The notes under the pieces are model-generated. The model was not told where the DNA came from. It made no database searches and saw only the letters and a program-made list of their open reading frames with translations. Shown piece after piece: positions 6,136-12,131 of a stretch of DNA of 12,131 nucleotides; position 1 is the first letter of the stretch; every line of letters begins with the position of its first letter. Source of the stretch: Bacteroidota bacterium (lineage in GTDB: Bacteria; Bacteroidota; Bacteroidia; Bacteroidales; Paludibacteraceae). A program made the translations under genes and the position numbers. The stretch covers positions 1 to 12,131 of the forward strand of contig JAFNAU010000126.1 in the NCBI GenBank assembly GCA_017860335.1, written 5' to 3'.

Positions 6136-7005
6136 GTGAAGAAACAGCTCAAACATATCATTTCAGATTTCATGCAGCGGATGCGCTTCAAGTATCGTGT
6201 TTCCATTCTTAATGAAAATACGCTCGAAGAAACCTGGCACACCCGTTTGTCACGATTCAGTGTCCTGCTTTTCGTATCTGCCTTTTTTCTGACCACTTTT
6301 ATCCTGCTTACTTTTCTTATTTTTGTCACTCCGTTGCGGCATTATCTGCCCGGTTATGGCGAGTCGGGGAACCGGATAACCATTGTTCAGCAATCGATGA
6401 CAACCGATTCGCTGATGCATCAGCTGGAATTGCAGCAGGCATATCTGAGCGTGTTAAAAGATATCATCAACGAAAAACCTCAAAACGACACCATAAAATC
6501 ACTGGATTCAATCATGCTCAGGGAGCGGGCAACGGTATTGCTTGAGAAATCAAAGAGAGAAAATGATTTTGTAAAAGACTTTGAAGAAAGTCAGAAATTC
6601 AATATCAGCTCTATCAGTGCCCGATCCGGTGAGAAAATGTATGTTTTCTTCAGGCCGGTTCGAGGGGTAATTGCTTCAAAATTCGAACCTCAGGATGGTA
6701 ATTTCGGGGTGTCGGTTATCACTTCTTCTCAGGAAAATGTAATGAGTGTACTCGAAGGAATCGTCATCTATGCCGCATTTACTTTTGACTATGGATGGGT
6801 AATTGAAATTCAGCACGAAAACGGGTATATTTCGATTTATAAAAATAATACCCGTCTGCTTAAAAATACAGGTGATACGGTCAAAGCCGGTGAAACCATT
6901 GCCGTTACAGGCGATGAACAGAATGTAAATGAACGTAAACATTTCTATTTTGAGGTGTGGAAACAGGGAATTCCGCTAAATCCGCAGGATGTAATTGTTT
7001 TTTAG
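6136..7005 (+). CDS. Membrane-anchored LytM/M23-like protein, catalytically degenerate
   Basis: Envelope protein with one membrane segment and a periplasmic LytM-like domain, probably a regulator and not an enzyme. From GTG 6136 it has 289 residues: a basic N-terminus, a transmembrane helix at about 42-65, a helical linker at about 80-155, and a LytM domain from about 167. Active M23 peptidases need an HxxxD motif and an HxH motif. Here the first reads NFGVS (N189, S193) and the second HFY (H269, Y271), so three of four zinc-site positions are changed. Such dead LytM proteins elsewhere (EnvC, NlpD) activate amidases; that role here is inference. The GTG start is chosen because the promoter at 6078-6109 excludes the longer frame; ATG 6172 is the alternative. 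dxr follows after 26 bases, an order I recall from other Bacteroidales. Confidence 0.85.
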   Translation: MKKQLKHIISDFMQRMRFKYRVSILNENTLEETWHTRLSRFSVLLFVSAFFLTTFILLTFLIFVTPLRHYLPGYGESGNRITIVQQSMTTDSLMHQLELQQAYLSVLKDIINEKPQNDTIKSLDSIMLRERATVLLEKSKRENDFVKDFEESQKFNISSISARSGEKMYVFFRPVRGVIASKFEPQDGNFGVSVITSSQENVMSVLEGIVIYAAFTFDYGWVIEIQHENGYISIYKNNTRLLKNTGDTVKAGETIAVTGDEQNVNERKHFYFEVWKQGIPLNPQDVIVF

Positions 7006-7031
7006 CGTGTTGAAATAATGATAATACAACT

Positions 7032-8195
7032 ATGACTGAGAAGAAAAAAAATATCGCCATTCTGGGTTCTACAGGTTCCATAGGTAAGCAGGCACTGGAA
7101 GTGATACGTGCCAATCCGGATAAGTTTGAGGTATTTGCTCTCACAGCTAACAATAATATTGATTTGCTGATAGAACAGGCTTGTGAATTTCAGCCCAACG
7201 TGGTAGCCATTGCCAATGAAATACATTATATACAGCTTAAACAGGCACTCGCTGATCAGCAGATAAAAGTCTTTGCGGGTATTGATGCCATTTCGCAAAT
7301 CGTGGAAATGGATCCTGTTGATCTGGTGCTGACAGCCATGGTGGGATATGCGGGTTTGAAACCGACCATTCAGGCTATTAAAGCAAAGAAAACAATAGCA
7401 CTAACCAATAAGGAAACTCTGGTCGTTGCCGGTGAAATTATTCAGGAGCTGGCAATCAGAAATAAAACAGCCATTTTGCCGGTGGACTCAGAACACTCGG
7501 CTATCTTTCAGTGTCTGACGGGAGAAGGTGACAATGCCATCGAAAAGGTAATCCTGACTGCTTCGGGAGGACCGTTCCGTAACAAAACCATTGATGAACT
7601 GAAAAATGTCACGTCGAGACAAGCTTTGAAGCATCCCAACTGGGATATGGGCGCCAAAGTGACCATCGACTCGGCAAGTATGATGAATAAGGGTTTTGAG
7701 GTCATTGAAGCCCGGTGGCTCTTCGGACTTAATCCTGCTCAAATCGATGTAGTGGTGCATCCGCAATCCATCATTCATTCGATGGTCCAGTTTGCCGACG
7801 GCTCTGTCAAAGCCCAACTCGGTATGCCCGATATGAGACTGCCAATTCAGTATGCTTTTTCATACCCCGACAGGATAAAATCAGATTTTCCGAGAGTGGA
7901 CTTTATGAAATACAATGAACTGACCTTTGAAAAACCTGATATTAAGCGGTTCAGAAATTTGGCGTTGGCTTATCAGGCTATGGAAAAAGGAGGAAATATG
8001 CCTTGTATCCTCAATGCCGCTAACGAAATAGTTGTTGCGTCATTCCTGAAAGATGAAACCGGGTTTTTGGAAATGAGTGACATCATCGAAACCGTGATGC
8101 AAAAAGCTACTTTTATAAAGAAACCTACCTATGAGGATTATGTAATGACTGATGCACATGTACGTGAACTTACATTAAAAGAAATAAAAAACTGA
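7032..8195 (+). CDS. dxr: 1-deoxy-D-xylulose 5-phosphate reductoisomerase
   Basis: Second enzyme of the MEP isoprenoid pathway: converts 1-deoxy-D-xylulose 5-phosphate to 2-C-methyl-D-erythritol 4-phosphate with NADPH and a divalent metal, in the cytoplasm. The 387-residue protein is full length. Motifs in order: the NADPH-binding loop GSTGSIG (12-18), LTNKE (about 124-128), PVDSEHSA with metal ligands D152 and E154, SGGPFR (178-183), and HPNWDMGAKVTIDSASMMNKGFE-type core ending with the third ligand E223. The C-terminal NAANE motif is present near 340. It sits 26 bases after the LytM gene and 46 bases before rseP, so it is probably the second gene of that operon. No defects seen. Confidence 0.97.
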   Translation: MTEKKKNIAILGSTGSIGKQALEVIRANPDKFEVFALTANNNIDLLIEQACEFQPNVVAIANEIHYIQLKQALADQQIKVFAGIDAISQIVEMDPVDLVLTAMVGYAGLKPTIQAIKAKKTIALTNKETLVVAGEIIQELAIRNKTAILPVDSEHSAIFQCLTGEGDNAIEKVILTASGGPFRNKTIDELKNVTSRQALKHPNWDMGAKVTIDSASMMNKGFEVIEARWLFGLNPAQIDVVVHPQSIIHSMVQFADGSVKAQLGMPDMRLPIQYAFSYPDRIKSDFPRVDFMKYNELTFEKPDIKRFRNLALAYQAMEKGGNMPCILNAANEIVVASFLKDETGFLEMSDIIETVMQKATFIKKPTYEDYVMTDAHVRELTLKEIKN

Positions 8196-8241
8196 ATTTG
8201 AAATAAAAAAAAGATAATTAAAAAATACATTAATACGATTT

Positions 8242-9673
8242 ATGGAAACATTTTTGATTAGAGCTTTACAATTAATCCTGAGTTTGTCAATACTGGTTGT
8301 TTTGCATGAGTTCGGACATTTCGCTTTCTCCAGATTATTTAAAGTGAGGGTAGAGAAATTTTACGTGTTTTTCAATCCGAAATTTTCATTATTACGGGCA
8401 AAAAAAATCAACGGCAAATGGAATGTAAAATTCTTTGCCGGAAATATACCTGCTAATGAGAGAATGAAGCTTGACAGCAACGGACAGCCTGTGATGGATG
8501 GCAAAAATACGGTCATGGAACCAGTTCCCCTCAGCGAAATGTCGGAAGGCGACTGGCGTCGTTATCCTGAAACAACCGAATGGGGTATTGGATGGGTGCC
8601 ACTGGGAGGTTATTGCAAGATTTCCGGCATGATCGATGAGTCGATGGATAAAACGCAGATGGCTCAACCACCAAAACCCTGGGAATACCGTTCGCGTTCT
8701 GTGTGGCAACGATTACCAATCATTATCGGAGGAGTAGTGGTCAATTTCATTCTTGCACTTGTTATTTATTCTGCTGTTCTGTTTACATGGGGCAAAGAAT
8801 ACATTCCGTTGCAGAATGCCAAATATGGCCTTAGTTATTCAAAATCGATGACTGATATTGGATTTCAGAATGGCGATAAAATACTGAAAGTGGACGGACA
8901 GGAAGTGAAAACACGTGCCGAGGCGGTCGAAAAAATTTTGATCGATTTTGCAAAAACGGTCACCGTAGAACGAGGCAACCAAATCCTGGATATAAAAATC
9001 CCCGAAGGACTGACTAAAAAAATACTGGCAGCCGGAGAAGCCAATCTTATTGATATCCGCTATCCGTTTGTGGTGGCTGAAGTGATGAAAGGATCACCGG
9101 CCGAAAAGGCAAAATTAATACCGGGCGACAGTGTTATTGGCGTTAACGGTAAAGAAATGAACATTTTTCAGGATATTTCCGCCGAACTGAGTGCTTCCAA
9201 AAATTCGCTCATCACGGTTACTTATGTCAGAAAGGGAATAACCGAAAATACCGAAATACAAATAAACGACGATGGAAAACTGGGTGTGTACATGAACCCA
9301 CCCACAAATTATATTCAATCCGAAAAAGAAGAATATGGTTTCTTTAAGTCAATACCCGCCGGAATAAAAATGGGTGTGGAAACATTATCCAGTTATATCA
9401 AGCAGTTCAAACTTGTGTTTACCAAAGAAGGAGCCAAATCGCTCGGTGGTTTTGATGACTGCATTTCTGTCGGTTATACTGGCATTTATGAACTTTCTGC
9501 CCATTCCCGGACTGGACGGAGGTTATGTGTTATTCCTTCTGTACGAAATGATTACAGGACGGAAACCCAGTGATAAGTTCCTAGAATATGCTCAATCGGT
9601 AGGGATGATCTTATTGCTCATCCTGTTGATATATGCCAATGGAAATGATATTTTCAAAGCATTTTTCAAATAA
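8242..9673 (+). pseudogene. rseP: RIP site-2 metalloprotease RseP, with internal deletion and frameshift
   Basis: Zinc protease of the inner membrane that cleaves anti-sigma factors or signal-peptide remnants within the membrane. Frame one runs from ATG 8242: first membrane segment with HEFGH (22-26), GWVPLGGYCKISGMID (about 118-132), second membrane segment (about 158-183), two PDZ domains (about 195-255 and 275-345), and QFKLVFTKEGAKSLGGF ending at 404 (9453). The true frame then resumes at about 9452 in another phase: LMTAFLSVILAFMNFLPIPGLDGGYVLFLLYE, with the LDG metal motif, to the stop at 9671-9673. Read straight through, frame one stops at 9573 with a nonsense tail. The family has about 17-18 residues between GGF and MTAF; these are missing, so roughly 50 bases are lost. 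Residues about 55-112 also look like an insertion compared with shorter relatives. Probably inactive if the sequence is correct. Confidence 0.85.
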
Positions 9674-9684
9674 AAATTAATAGT

Positions 9685-10041
9685 ATGATTACTGTTTTGT
9701 GTTATCCCAAATGCGGCACCTGTCGCAAAGCCGAAAAATGGCTGAAGGAGAATAAGATCGAATACACATATCGTCCTATAAAGGAACAAAATCCAACCAG
9801 TGACGAGCTGAAACACTGGCTCGAAATAAGTGGACTGACCATAAATAAGTTCTTCAATACCAGTGGGGTACTATACAACGAAATGAACATGAAAGAGAAG
9901 GTGAAGCAATTGACCGAAGATGAATTGCTCCGAATTCTGGCCTCTGATGGTCTGATGGTGAAAAGACCGATTTTGCTGAACGGTGAAAAAGTGCTGGTCG
10001 GTTTCCGCGAAGAAGAGTGGAAGGAAATGTTTAACGTATGA
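9685..10041 (+). CDS. ArsC/Spx-family thioredoxin-fold protein
   Basis: Small cytoplasmic protein of 118 residues. It begins MITVLCYPKCGTCRKAEKWL, with C10-G-T-C13 at the position of the Spx CxxC redox switch, and has the family's later KRPILL (about 92-98) and VGF (about 105-107) segments. Classical arsenate reductases of this fold keep one cysteine in a CGTS-type loop, so the CxxC is closer to Spx/MgsR proteins. Spx binds RNA polymerase in Firmicutes; in Bacteroidetes the function is not established to my knowledge. I see no ars genes nearby, which argues against a dedicated arsenic role. It begins 11 bases after rseP, preceded by ATTAAT, and a hairpin follows at 10062, so it is probably the last gene of the LytM-dxr-rseP operon. 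Confidence 0.87.
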   Translation: MITVLCYPKCGTCRKAEKWLKENKIEYTYRPIKEQNPTSDELKHWLEISGLTINKFFNTSGVLYNEMNMKEKVKQLTEDELLRILASDGLMVKRPILLNGEKVLVGFREEEWKEMFNV

Positions 10042-10061
10042 TAGAACAAAAAACTAAAAAG

Positions 10062-10097
10062 AAAGAGGGGCTGATATTTAATGTCAGCCTCCTTTAT
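10062..10097 (+). terminator. Terminator-like hairpin after the ArsC/Spx gene
   Basis: AAAGAGGGGCTGA at 10062-10074 pairs with TCAGCCTCCTTT at 10084-10095, with one imperfection in the G/C part, a nine-base loop and T-rich sequence after it. The opposite strand also ends in T-rich DNA, so it may work both ways. It lies 20 bases before the YbaK start, so YbaK transcripts from upstream must read through it. Confidence 0.7.
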
Positions 10098-10116
10098 TTC
10101 ATCAATCGATGTTCCC

Positions 10117-10593
10117 ATGAGTAAAATCCAGAAAACGAATGTTGCCCGATTGCTCGACAAAGCCGGTATCAGCTATGAACTGATTGCTTACGGGGTCGAT
10201 GAAACTGACCTTTCGGCGGTGCATGTTGCAGCGCAACTGAATGAAAATCCGAAACAGATATTCAAAACCCTTGTACTGGAAGGAAATAAAACGAGATATT
10301 TTGTTTGCATTATACCTGCCGACGAAGAAGTGGATCTTAAAAAAGCAGCAGCCGTATCCGGAAATAAGAATTGCGATCTGATTTTACAAAAAGATTTACT
10401 TCCGGTAACCGGATATATCCGTGGAGCATGCTCGCCCATCGGAATGAAAAAACAATTTCCCGCCTTCATTCACACTTCCTGCTCTGAATTTCCCTATATA
10501 TACGTCAGTGCAGGCCAGAGAGGTTTGCAAATCAGGATTGCGCCTCAGGATTTAATTCAGATTTCACAGGCCAGACCTGCTCAGCTTATATAG
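10117..10593 (+). CDS. ybaK: Cys-tRNA(Pro)/Cys-tRNA(Cys) deacylase, YbaK/EbsC family
   Basis: Cytoplasmic trans-editing enzyme that hydrolyses misacylated Cys-tRNA(Pro). From ATG 10117 the protein has 158 residues, the usual YbaK length. It starts MSKIQKTNVARLLDKAGI, continues with VAAQLNENPKQIFKTLVLEG, where the FKTL lysine is the conserved catalytic-site residue, and then has CIIPADEEVDLKKAA, GYIRGACSPIGMKK (the family's GGxSPxGxKK-type loop) and the final SAGQRGLQI. An in-frame ATG at 10081 would add 12 residues, but it lies in the loop of the upstream hairpin and precedes the conserved family start, so 10117 is preferred. No promoter is visible between hairpin and start; expression probably relies on read-through or on a promoter inside the upstream gene. 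Confidence 0.87.
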   Translation: MSKIQKTNVARLLDKAGISYELIAYGVDETDLSAVHVAAQLNENPKQIFKTLVLEGNKTRYFVCIIPADEEVDLKKAAAVSGNKNCDLILQKDLLPVTGYIRGACSPIGMKKQFPAFIHTSCSEFPYIYVSAGQRGLQIRIAPQDLIQISQARPAQLI

Positions 10594-10631
10594 CAGGTTT
10601 ATTCTTCCCCTGGTTATTAAAAAATCTTATA

Positions 10632-10662
10632 TTTTGCACATTTAATCTTCAAATGTGCAAAA
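10632..10662. promoter_or_regulatory. Perfect palindrome, possible operator upstream of the DUF2147 gene
   Basis: TTTTGCACATTT at 10632-10643 and its exact reverse complement AAATGTGCAAAA at 10651-10662 flank a seven-base centre. Neither strand has a T run after the stem, so it is a poor terminator. It ends six bases before the -7 element at 10669 and covers about -20 to -50 of the predicted transcript, a typical place for a dimeric regulator. Confidence 0.6.
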
Positions 10663-10668
10663 CCGATA

Positions 10669-10676
10669 TATCTTTG
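10669..10676 (+). promoter_or_regulatory. Predicted -7 promoter element for the DUF2147 gene
   Basis: TATCTTTG matches TAnnTTTG. The start of transcription would be near 10683, leaving about 27 bases before the ATG. The -33 region is occupied by the palindrome and has no TTTG, which fits a promoter that depends on an activator. Confidence 0.6.
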
Positions 10677-10709
10677 CGTCCGGAATTTTTAAACTAATTT
10701 TTTATTAAT

Positions 10710-11147
10710 ATGAAAAAACTGATTATGTCTCTCACGCTGCTTTGCCTGATAGCCGCAGCATCGTTCGCACAAACGGATAAGATAGTAGGAAAATGGAAAA
10801 CCATTGACGATAAAGATGGCAGTGAAAAGTCTGTTATCAATATTTATAAATCAACCAACGGTAAGTATTACGGCAAAATTGAGAAACTTTTTAAGGAGCC
10901 CGAAAAACTATGTACCGAATGTGAAGGTACAAATAAGAATAAACCAGTGCTGGGTATGGTAATAGTGAACAATATGACCGAAAGTGAAGGCGCTCTTACC
11001 GGTGGAACCATTCTCGATCCGAAAGACGGTAAAGTATATCAATGCAATATCAGCTATAATGCCAAAAAAGCCAACCTGAAAGTTCGCGGTTCGCTCGACA
11101 GAAAAGGTATTATTGGACGTACACAATATTGGGTAAGGGTAAAATAA
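10710..11147 (+). CDS. Secreted DUF2147 protein
   Basis: A 145-residue exported protein of unknown function. The N-terminus is a clear signal peptide: MKKLIMSLTLLCLIAAASFA with cleavage predicted before Q21. The mature part follows the DUF2147 pattern: IVGKWKTIDDKDG (about 25-37), SVINIY, YYGKIEKLF, a CTEC pair followed by NKPVLGMVIV (about 68-86), GGTILDPKDGKVY (about 98-110), and the C-terminal LKVRGSL..GRTQYWVRV. The two close cysteines at 68 and 71, plus one in YQCNI, could form a disulfide in the periplasm. The ATG follows ATTAAT directly. It has its own promoter with an overlapping palindrome and a strong terminator, so it is a single-gene unit. Family known, job unknown. Confidence 0.9.
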   Translation: MKKLIMSLTLLCLIAAASFAQTDKIVGKWKTIDDKDGSEKSVINIYKSTNGKYYGKIEKLFKEPEKLCTECEGTNKNKPVLGMVIVNNMTESEGALTGGTILDPKDGKVYQCNISYNAKKANLKVRGSLDRKGIIGRTQYWVRVK

Positions 11148-11194
11148 ACTCCGGCTCATCAAATATTTTAATTTTCTACATTTTCACGCTATTT

Positions 11195-11233
11195 AAAAAA
11201 TCAGATGAAGATATGTTTTCGTCTGATTTTTTT
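11195..11233 (+). terminator. Intrinsic terminator of the DUF2147 gene
   Basis: AAAAAATCAGATGAA at 11195-11209 pairs with TTTTCGTCTGATTTTTT (ending near 11232), including one G-T wobble, with a six-base loop and a run of seven T. The A run upstream makes it potentially bidirectional. Confidence 0.85.
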
Positions 11234-11255
11234 CTTTAATAACTAACTTGTTCTC

Positions 11256-11286
11256 AAAAATGACTTAACTTTACCGGTCATTTTTT
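11256..11286 (+). other. A/T-rich hairpin directly before the radical SAM gene
   Basis: AAAAATGAC at 11256-11264 pairs with GTCATTTTT at 11277-11285 around a 12-base loop, followed by one more T. The loop holds TAACTTTA (11266-11273), one base off the -7 consensus, so this dyad may overlap the gene's own promoter. It could also be a back-up terminator. Confidence 0.45.
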
Positions 11287-11300
11287 CAATCCGGTTGTCT

Positions 11301-12131
11301 ATGTCGAAAACAATTTCCTTCAATCCTCTCACTTTGCCCACGTATGTGATGGCAAAACCGGCAGGTTCGCTGTGTAATCTCAATTGCAGCTATTGTTACT
11401 ATCTCGAAAAGGAAAAGATTTATCCCAATCGTAAAAAAACAGAAATGAGCGATGAGCTGCTTGAGCTTTTTACGAAAAGTTACATCGAGGCACAACCTAC
11501 GAAAGAGGTGCTTTTTACCTGGCATGGCGGCGAAACGTTGTTGCGTGATATTTCATTTTACCGCAAGGCGCTCGCGTTTCAGCAGAAATACGGCAGAGGC
11601 CGGATTATCGCTAATTCGCTGCAAACCAACGGGGTATTGCTCAATGATGAATGGTGCAGGTTTTTTAAGGATAATAATTTTCTCATCGGCATCTCCATTG
11701 ACGGACCGGAGCATTGCCATGATGTGTACCGAAAAAACAAGGGCGACAGGGGAACCTTTACACAGGTAATGCATGGTATCAGGTTATTGCAGAAACACGA
11801 AGTGGATTTCAATACCCTTTCGGTTATCAACGATTATAATGTACAGTTCCCGCTTGACGTGTACAGGTTTCTGAAAGAAACAGGTAGTCAGTACATGCAG
11901 TTTTCGCCCATTGTGGAACGAGTCTCTGACTATAGGCCCGATGGATTGAAACTTTTGTCACCCGAGGAAAATATTGAAGCTGAACTGGCTTCCTGGACGG
12001 TAAATCCGGTGAAATTCGGACAATTTTACATCGATATTTTTGATGAATGGGTTCGGAATGACGTGGGAACTTATTTTGTACAGCTTTTCGACTCTACGCT
12101 GGCAAATATGGTGGGTGAACAACCCGGGGTC
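11301..12131 (+). CDS. Radical SAM enzyme, anaerobic sulfatase-maturase (anSME) type, partial (3' end outside window)
   Basis: Iron-sulfur enzyme that converts an active-site Cys or Ser of sulfatases to formylglycine without oxygen. I translated 277 codons from ATG 11301 to the window edge. The cluster motif CNLNCSYCYYLEK has C25, C29 and C32; FTWHGGETL (about 72-80), NSLQTNG (about 105-111), IGISIDGP (about 128-135), FSPIVERV and FDEWVRNDVGTYFVQLFDSTLA follow. From memory of the Bacteroides thetaiotaomicron anSME (ChuR), the whole stretch matches closely. The window ends at GEQPGV, just before the cysteine-rich SPASM domain with the auxiliary clusters. No sulfatase gene is in the window, so the target is inferred; a related peptide-modifying SPASM enzyme is a less likely alternative. 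It follows the DUF2147 terminator and has a hairpin in its leader. Confidence 0.92.
   Translation, partial: MSKTISFNPLTLPTYVMAKPAGSLCNLNCSYCYYLEKEKIYPNRKKTEMSDELLELFTKSYIEAQPTKEVLFTWHGGETLLRDISFYRKALAFQQKYGRGRIIANSLQTNGVLLNDEWCRFFKDNNFLIGISIDGPEHCHDVYRKNKGDRGTFTQVMHGIRLLQKHEVDFNTLSVINDYNVQFPLDVYRFLKETGSQYMQFSPIVERVSDYRPDGLKLLSPEENIEAELASWTVNPVKFGQFYIDIFDEWVRNDVGTYFVQLFDSTLANMVGEQPGV

Noticed and set aside
9440..9470. Programmed ribosomal frameshift in rseP
   Set aside because: A simple shift would not restore the missing block of about 17 conserved residues, and no downstream stimulatory structure is evident.
9685..10041. Arsenate resistance locus
   Set aside because: The protein has a Spx-like CxxC and no arsR, arsB or acr3 neighbour, so an arsenic role is not supported.
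10081..10116. YbaK starting at ATG 10081
   Set aside because: The codon lies in the loop of a terminator-like hairpin and the added 12 residues precede the normal family start.
9702..10160. 152-codon antisense frame opposite the ArsC/Spx gene
   Set aside because: It lies wholly opposite a well-supported gene and reads as low-complexity serine/phenylalanine sequence with no family pattern.
10574..10600. Seven-bp stem ACCTGCT/AGCAGGT at the end of ybaK as terminator
   Set aside because: The stem is short, overlaps the stop codon and is followed only by mixed T-rich bases; too weak to call.
10632..10662. Palindrome as the ybaK terminator
   Set aside because: No T run follows on either strand, and its placement next to a -7 element favours an operator.

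Overview
The window looks like chromosomal DNA of an anaerobic member of the Bacteroidota, most likely the Bacteroidales. Three things point there. Predicted promoters carry the Bacteroidetes -7 element TAnnTTTG (six good copies, one with a matching -33 TTTG). Start codons are preceded by A/T-rich DNA, often the word ATTAAT, and not by Shine-Dalgarno sites. The proteins are Bacteroidales-like: an anaerobic sulfatase-maturase-type radical SAM enzyme, a DUF2147 protein, and a degenerate LytM protein next to dxr and rseP.

Layout. 1-1942 (minus strand): dacB followed by birA, overlapping by four bases; birA runs off the left edge. 1943-2089: divergent promoter region whose two -7 elements are the same octamer. 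2090-3664 (plus): an alpha/beta hydrolase, then an unusual reading frame in which a bacterial PH-domain protein runs in frame into dihydroneopterin aldolase (FolB). 3597-3680: promoter, terminator-like hairpin and mini-ORF. 3681-5219: a POT-family peptide transporter. 5220-5382: convergent spacer with only weak hairpins. 5383-5898 (minus): an MJ0936/YfcE-type phosphodiesterase with a GC-rich repeat-like tail. 5899-6135: a second divergent promoter region. 6136-10041 (plus): degenerate LytM/M23 protein, dxr, rseP and an ArsC/Spx-family protein, probably one operon ending in a hairpin. 10117-10593: YbaK-type deacylase. 10594-10709: a perfect 12-bp-arm palindrome and promoter. 10710-11147: secreted DUF2147 protein followed by a strong terminator. 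11301-end: the N-terminal 277 codons of the radical SAM sulfatase-maturase-like enzyme.

Most genes are housekeeping: envelope biogenesis (dacB, LytM factor, rseP), isoprenoid precursors (dxr), cofactors (birA, folB), tRNA quality control (ybaK) and peptide uptake. I see no CRISPR array, transposase, phage gene, tRNA or rRNA, and no convincing new multi-gene system. The most unusual signals are three deletion-like lesions in normally conserved genes (the PH/FolB junction, the FolB C-terminus, and loss of a conserved block with a frameshift in RseP), the hairpin plus mini-ORF in front of the peptide transporter, and the palindrome in front of the DUF2147 gene. The lesions may be real mutations or assembly errors; the sequence alone cannot decide.
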